A stretch of 6,977 bases of DNA from Anaerolineales bacterium UBA6668. GTDB lineage: Bacteria > Chloroflexota > Anaerolineae > Anaerolineales > UBA6668. The position numbers were made by a program, and so were the translations under genes. Shown here one piece after another: positions 5,050-6,977 of this stretch. Below the pieces are notes generated by a model. It was given only the letters and a program-made list of their open reading frames with translations, was not told the DNA's origin and searched no databases. The stretch lies in contig DKKK01000165.1 in the NCBI GenBank assembly GCA_002455215.1, forward strand, positions 5,497-12,473, given 5' to 3'. Numbering within the stretch: the stretch's first letter is position 1; each line of letters begins with the position of its first letter.

Positions 5050-6251
5050 ACGGCTTCGCCGAATATCACCCAGGGTTTGCCTTGTACGTGCGTGAGAAAG
5101 ACGATTAAATGCCGCTCGGCAGACCCGCTCAATTTCATCGCCCGTTCAAACGCTAGCACATCCAGCGGTGAACCACGCTTTTTGACGGTAATTTTTCCAA
5201 TCTGCCGCGCTCGCAACTCAGCGCGGCATTGTTTTAAGGAGAAGGGAAAGTGCGCCACCACGCTGAACGCTCTGGCAAAGGCAGTGGTTTGCAGTTCATG
5301 TGCGGTTAGGTAGGCAATGTTTGCATCTAGCTGAAAGGCGGAAAGTTGGCTTGCCAGTAGCGTAACCAAACCTGCACGCAAGATGGCGGGGTCGGGTTCA
5401 TAGAGCCAGTTGAGCGGTAGGCTGGTAGAGACAGGCGCATGTTCCTGCCAGGTCAGCGTTTCGCCGCTGGGAAGTACGGTTGCACGGCGATAGCTATTTT
5501 CGGCACGTGTGTCAAAGGTTGTTGCATGCTCGCCTGCCCACAATACAGCTTCGCGCAATTCTCTTTCATACGAGATAAATTCTACTTCGCAGGTGTTCTG
5601 CCCTTCGTACACACTTAATTCGGCAAGATTAACGGCTGGCGAGAGCTTGACACCTATCAGGGTACGTCTTTTGAGATAGGGGCGGATAAATTCTAGTGGC
5701 GGCTGGTAGTGTTGCACCGAAGAGATACGCTTTTGACCGAGTCGGCGGGCAGGGTCTAGCCAGAGGGCGGCGTGCGGTGGCAGGGTGGTTTGGGTGAAAT
5801 CTTGCACGTGCCAGCTAATTTGGGCAGTTGGGTGGTAGGTGGACAGATTGTGCTGTGCCATTGCCAGCCGAACAGCATCCTGCTCATACGCTTGCACTGC
5901 GGCAACCCCCGCCAAACCAATGCTGTCCCCGCCGATACCACAGCCCAAATCCAAAACTTCCACTTGCCCGGCAAAGCGTTGCGCTCGGTACAAGCTAAGG
6001 CTTTCGTGGGTAGCTTGTTCCAGCGCTTCTCGCACAAAATACATTTGCTCGGCACGGGTAAATTTTTTACTCGCTTTTTGCCGCAACAAGATGGTTTCCA
6101 GCGCCGCTTTGGCAAGCGCCGCAGGGTAGCTTTTTGCTAGGCGGGTGTAGAGTGGTAAGAACTGCTCTTCGCTGGGGTTAAGCGCACCGGCAGAAAGCAA
6201 AGCGGATTGCCCGAGTGGGGAAAGCAGTTCGGTGAAAGTGGCGAGTTCCAT
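5046..6251 (-). CDS. Class I SAM-dependent methyltransferase with THUMP-like domain
   Basis: A 401-residue cytoplasmic protein. An N-terminal helical part (1-95) precedes a Rossmann methyltransferase domain with motif I VLDLGCGIGGDSIGLA (99-114), an acidic end of the second strand (E123-D125), and LWLDPARR (163-170), which is characteristic of this family and replaces the NPPY-type motif of amino-methyltransferases. KLSPA (202-206) follows. The C-terminal third has the THUMP-like pattern: EPDPAILRAGLV (285-296), LDANIAYLT (308-316), and RARQIGKITVKKRG (347-360) with a following DVLAFERAMKLSG. THUMP-type domains bind RNA, so an RNA substrate is likely, but the target base is not known for this group. 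The ATG at 6251 is used because the longer frame (from 6284) would begin inside the terminator hairpin of the upstream tRNA gene. No ribosome site is seen before it, and only about seven bases separate it from the terminator T-run. Confidence 0.88.
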   Translation of the reverse strand: MELATFTELLSPLGQSALLSAGALNPSEEQFLPLYTRLAKSYPAALAKAALETILLRQKASKKFTRAEQMYFVREALEQATHESLSLYRAQRFAGQVEVLDLGCGIGGDSIGLAGVAAVQAYEQDAVRLAMAQHNLSTYHPTAQISWHVQDFTQTTLPPHAALWLDPARRLGQKRISSVQHYQPPLEFIRPYLKRRTLIGVKLSPAVNLAELSVYEGQNTCEVEFISYERELREAVLWAGEHATTFDTRAENSYRRATVLPSGETLTWQEHAPVSTSLPLNWLYEPDPAILRAGLVTLLASQLSAFQLDANIAYLTAHELQTTAFARAFSVVAHFPFSLKQCRAELRARQIGKITVKKRGSPLDVLAFERAMKLSGSAERHLIVFLTHVQGKPWVIFGEAV

Positions 6252-6257
6252 TGCGCG

Positions 6258-6297
6258 AGTAGAAAAAATAAAAAGCCCAATCATTTGATTGGGCTTT
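6258..6297 (-). terminator. Rho-independent terminator of the tRNA-Gln gene
   Basis: On the minus strand AAAGCCCAATCA (6297-6286) pairs perfectly with TGATTGGGCTTT (6283-6272), a 12-bp stem around a minimal AA loop (in practice 11 bp and four bases). TTATTTTTTCT follows directly. The hairpin begins seven bases after the tRNA 3' end, so this is a strong and well-placed terminator. It also marks the boundary of the methyltransferase gene downstream. Confidence 0.9.
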
Positions 6298-6303
6298 GCT
6301 GTG

Positions 6304-6374
6304 CTAGCTCTCCTGGATTCGAACCAGAACTAACTGATCCAAAGTCAGTTGTGCTACCGTTACACCAAGAGCTA
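6304..6374 (-). tRNA. tRNA-Gln (anticodon TTG)
   Basis: A full cloverleaf of 71 bases folds on the minus strand. The acceptor stem is TAGCTCT/AGAGCTA (7 perfect pairs), the D arm GTGT-AACGGTA-GCAC, and the anticodon stem ACTGA/TCAGT with loop CTTTGGA. The variable loop is four bases, and the T arm is TCTGG-TTCGAAT-CCAGG with one U.G pair. Anticodon UUG reads CAA and CAG (glutamine). The weak U1-A72 first pair and the G73 discriminator match known glutamine tRNA identity features. The 3' CCA is not encoded (CAC follows), so it must be added by the CCA-adding enzyme. The gene has its own promoter and terminator. Confidence 0.97.
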
Positions 6375-6396
6375 AAGTGCTAAAAACAGCCCCGAA

Positions 6397-6425
6397 AGTA
6401 TATCAAACGCATGGCGGTTTGTAAA
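6397..6425 (-). promoter_or_regulatory. sigma-70 promoter of the tRNA-Gln gene
   Basis: On the minus strand TTTACA (6425-6420) and TATACT (6402-6397) are separated by exactly 17 bases, a near-consensus housekeeping promoter. Transcription should begin near 6390, giving a short leader of about 15 bases before the tRNA at 6374. No G+C-rich discriminator can be judged with confidence, although GGGG follows near the expected start. Confidence 0.8.
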
Positions 6426-6465
6426 GGGGCAATTTTTGAGATTTTCGCTTTGAGCAAGTGCCCCA

Positions 6466-6977
6466 CTACAGAAAAAAAGTCTGGAGTGGGGGAAACCCAT
6501 TGAACTCAATGGAACTATAGCTAGTGGTATATGCGCCTGTCGAGAACCAGTAAAGCCGATCGCCAATTTCTAAACCAACGGGCAGTTTGTATTTGTGATT
6601 TTCATACAAGATATCCATGCTATCACAAGTGGGACCGGCGAGTATCACATCTTCGGCGGGTTCGCCTTTTTCGGTTAGTAAGGGGTACTTAATCGCTTCG
6701 TCTAGCGTCTCTATCAAACCTCCAAACTTGCCAATGTCGGTGTAGACCCAACGGTGGATGGATGTCTTGGACTTGCGCGAGATAAGCACCACTTCGCTGA
6801 CTAGCACACCCGCATTGCCCACCAATGAGCGCCCGGGTTCCAGAATAATCTCAGGAATACGGTCATTGAAACCATCTGCCAAAAAGCGGTGAATTTCCGA
6901 AGCGTAGGTGGAAAAATCGTGTACCTTGCTCGAATATTGTGCCGGGAAGCCCCCACCCAAGTTGAGCATTTTTAGTT
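6466..6977 (-). CDS. Ornithine-decarboxylase-type fold-III PLP enzyme (5' end off window)
   Basis: The frame is open to the right edge, so only the C-terminal 169 residues are visible; a methionine at 6969 lies inside the barrel and is not the start. Counting from that methionine: LNLGGGFPA (2-10) is the glycine loop that holds the PLP phosphate, LEPGRSLVG (43-51) is the second phosphate/substrate motif, and WVYTDIGKFGGLIETLDEAI (74-93) is typical of bacterial ornithine decarboxylases. GPTCDSMD (112-119) carries the catalytic Cys-Asp pair of ornithine decarboxylase, and TGAYTTSY plus EFNGFPPL (144-162) supplies the PLP-contact tyrosine. The C-D pair favours a diamine-forming decarboxylase (ornithine, perhaps also lysine) over diaminopimelate decarboxylase, which has C-E. 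The product would be putrescine for polyamine synthesis in the cytoplasm. It is transcribed leftward, ahead of the tRNA-Gln unit. Confidence 0.9.
   Translation of the reverse strand, partial: LKMLNLGGGFPAQYSSKVHDFSTYASEIHRFLADGFNDRIPEIILEPGRSLVGNAGVLVSEVVLISRKSKTSIHRWVYTDIGKFGGLIETLDEAIKYPLLTEKGEPAEDVILAGPTCDSMDILYENHKYKLPVGLEIGDRLYWFSTGAYTTSYSSIEFNGFPPLQTFFL

Noticed and set aside
6252..6284. Earlier ATG for the methyltransferase at 6284
   Set aside because: It lies inside the stem-loop and T-run of the tRNA terminator.
6426..6464. GGGGCA/TGCCCC inverted repeat as terminator of the decarboxylase gene
   Set aside because: Only 6 bp with a 27-base loop and three Ts, and one arm overlaps the edge of the tRNA promoter; too weak to call.
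6466..6485. Frameshift at the run of seven A near the decarboxylase 3' end
   Set aside because: The frame continues normally through FNGFPPL to a stop at a plausible family length, so no break is needed.

Overview
The window is a compact stretch of bacterial chromosome, roughly half G+C by eye. Two genes run off its ends. No mobile element, CRISPR array, phage gene or defence system is visible. The organism is not certain. The Pro/Thr-rich linker of the small exported protein, the tRNA gene without an encoded CCA end, the Trm112-like protein and the bacterial-type ornithine decarboxylase would all fit an environmental lineage such as Chloroflexota (Anaerolineae-like). This is an impression from protein style, not a proof.

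Layout, left to right. Positions 2-1171 (+) hold the C-terminal part of a PQQ-type beta-propeller repeat protein. It meets a minus-strand gene cluster tail to tail, and the two stop codons share one CTAG. Read in its own direction, the cluster (3794 down to 1168) contains a DUF4380-like protein of the aldose-epimerase-like fold, the two subunits AzlC and AzlD of a branched-chain amino acid exporter (coupled by an ATGA overlap), and a PIG-L/LmbE-type zinc deacetylase. A 68-bp gap with mutually exclusive hairpins precedes the deacetylase. A 365-bp divergent intergenic region (3795-4159) holds a nested inverted-repeat structure of about 100 bp. To its right, reading rightward, come a small membrane-anchored or secreted protein with a Pro/Thr-rich stalk and a six-cysteine C-terminal domain (4160-4672), then a Trm112-like small protein (4795-5049) behind a TATAAT box.

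The Trm112-like gene converges, again with overlapping stop codons, on a minus-strand class I SAM-dependent methyltransferase with a THUMP-like C-terminal domain (5046-6251). Just upstream of the methyltransferase is a self-contained tRNA-Gln(UUG) unit on the minus strand: promoter, tRNA and a strong Rho-independent terminator. The window ends inside an ornithine-decarboxylase-type, fold-III PLP enzyme (minus strand, 5' end off the window).

How the genes fit together. AzlC and AzlD clearly form one transporter, and the DUF4380-like gene is close enough to be cotranscribed with them. The deacetylase may be in the same transcript. The Trm112-like protein and the methyltransferase are a suggestive pair, because Trm112 proteins activate SAM methyltransferases in other domains of life, but the two genes are convergent and not an operon. 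Most of the window looks like ordinary chromosomal gene content. The least explained parts are the nested inverted repeat at 3908-4006, the switch-like hairpins at 1821-1868 and the six-cysteine exported protein.
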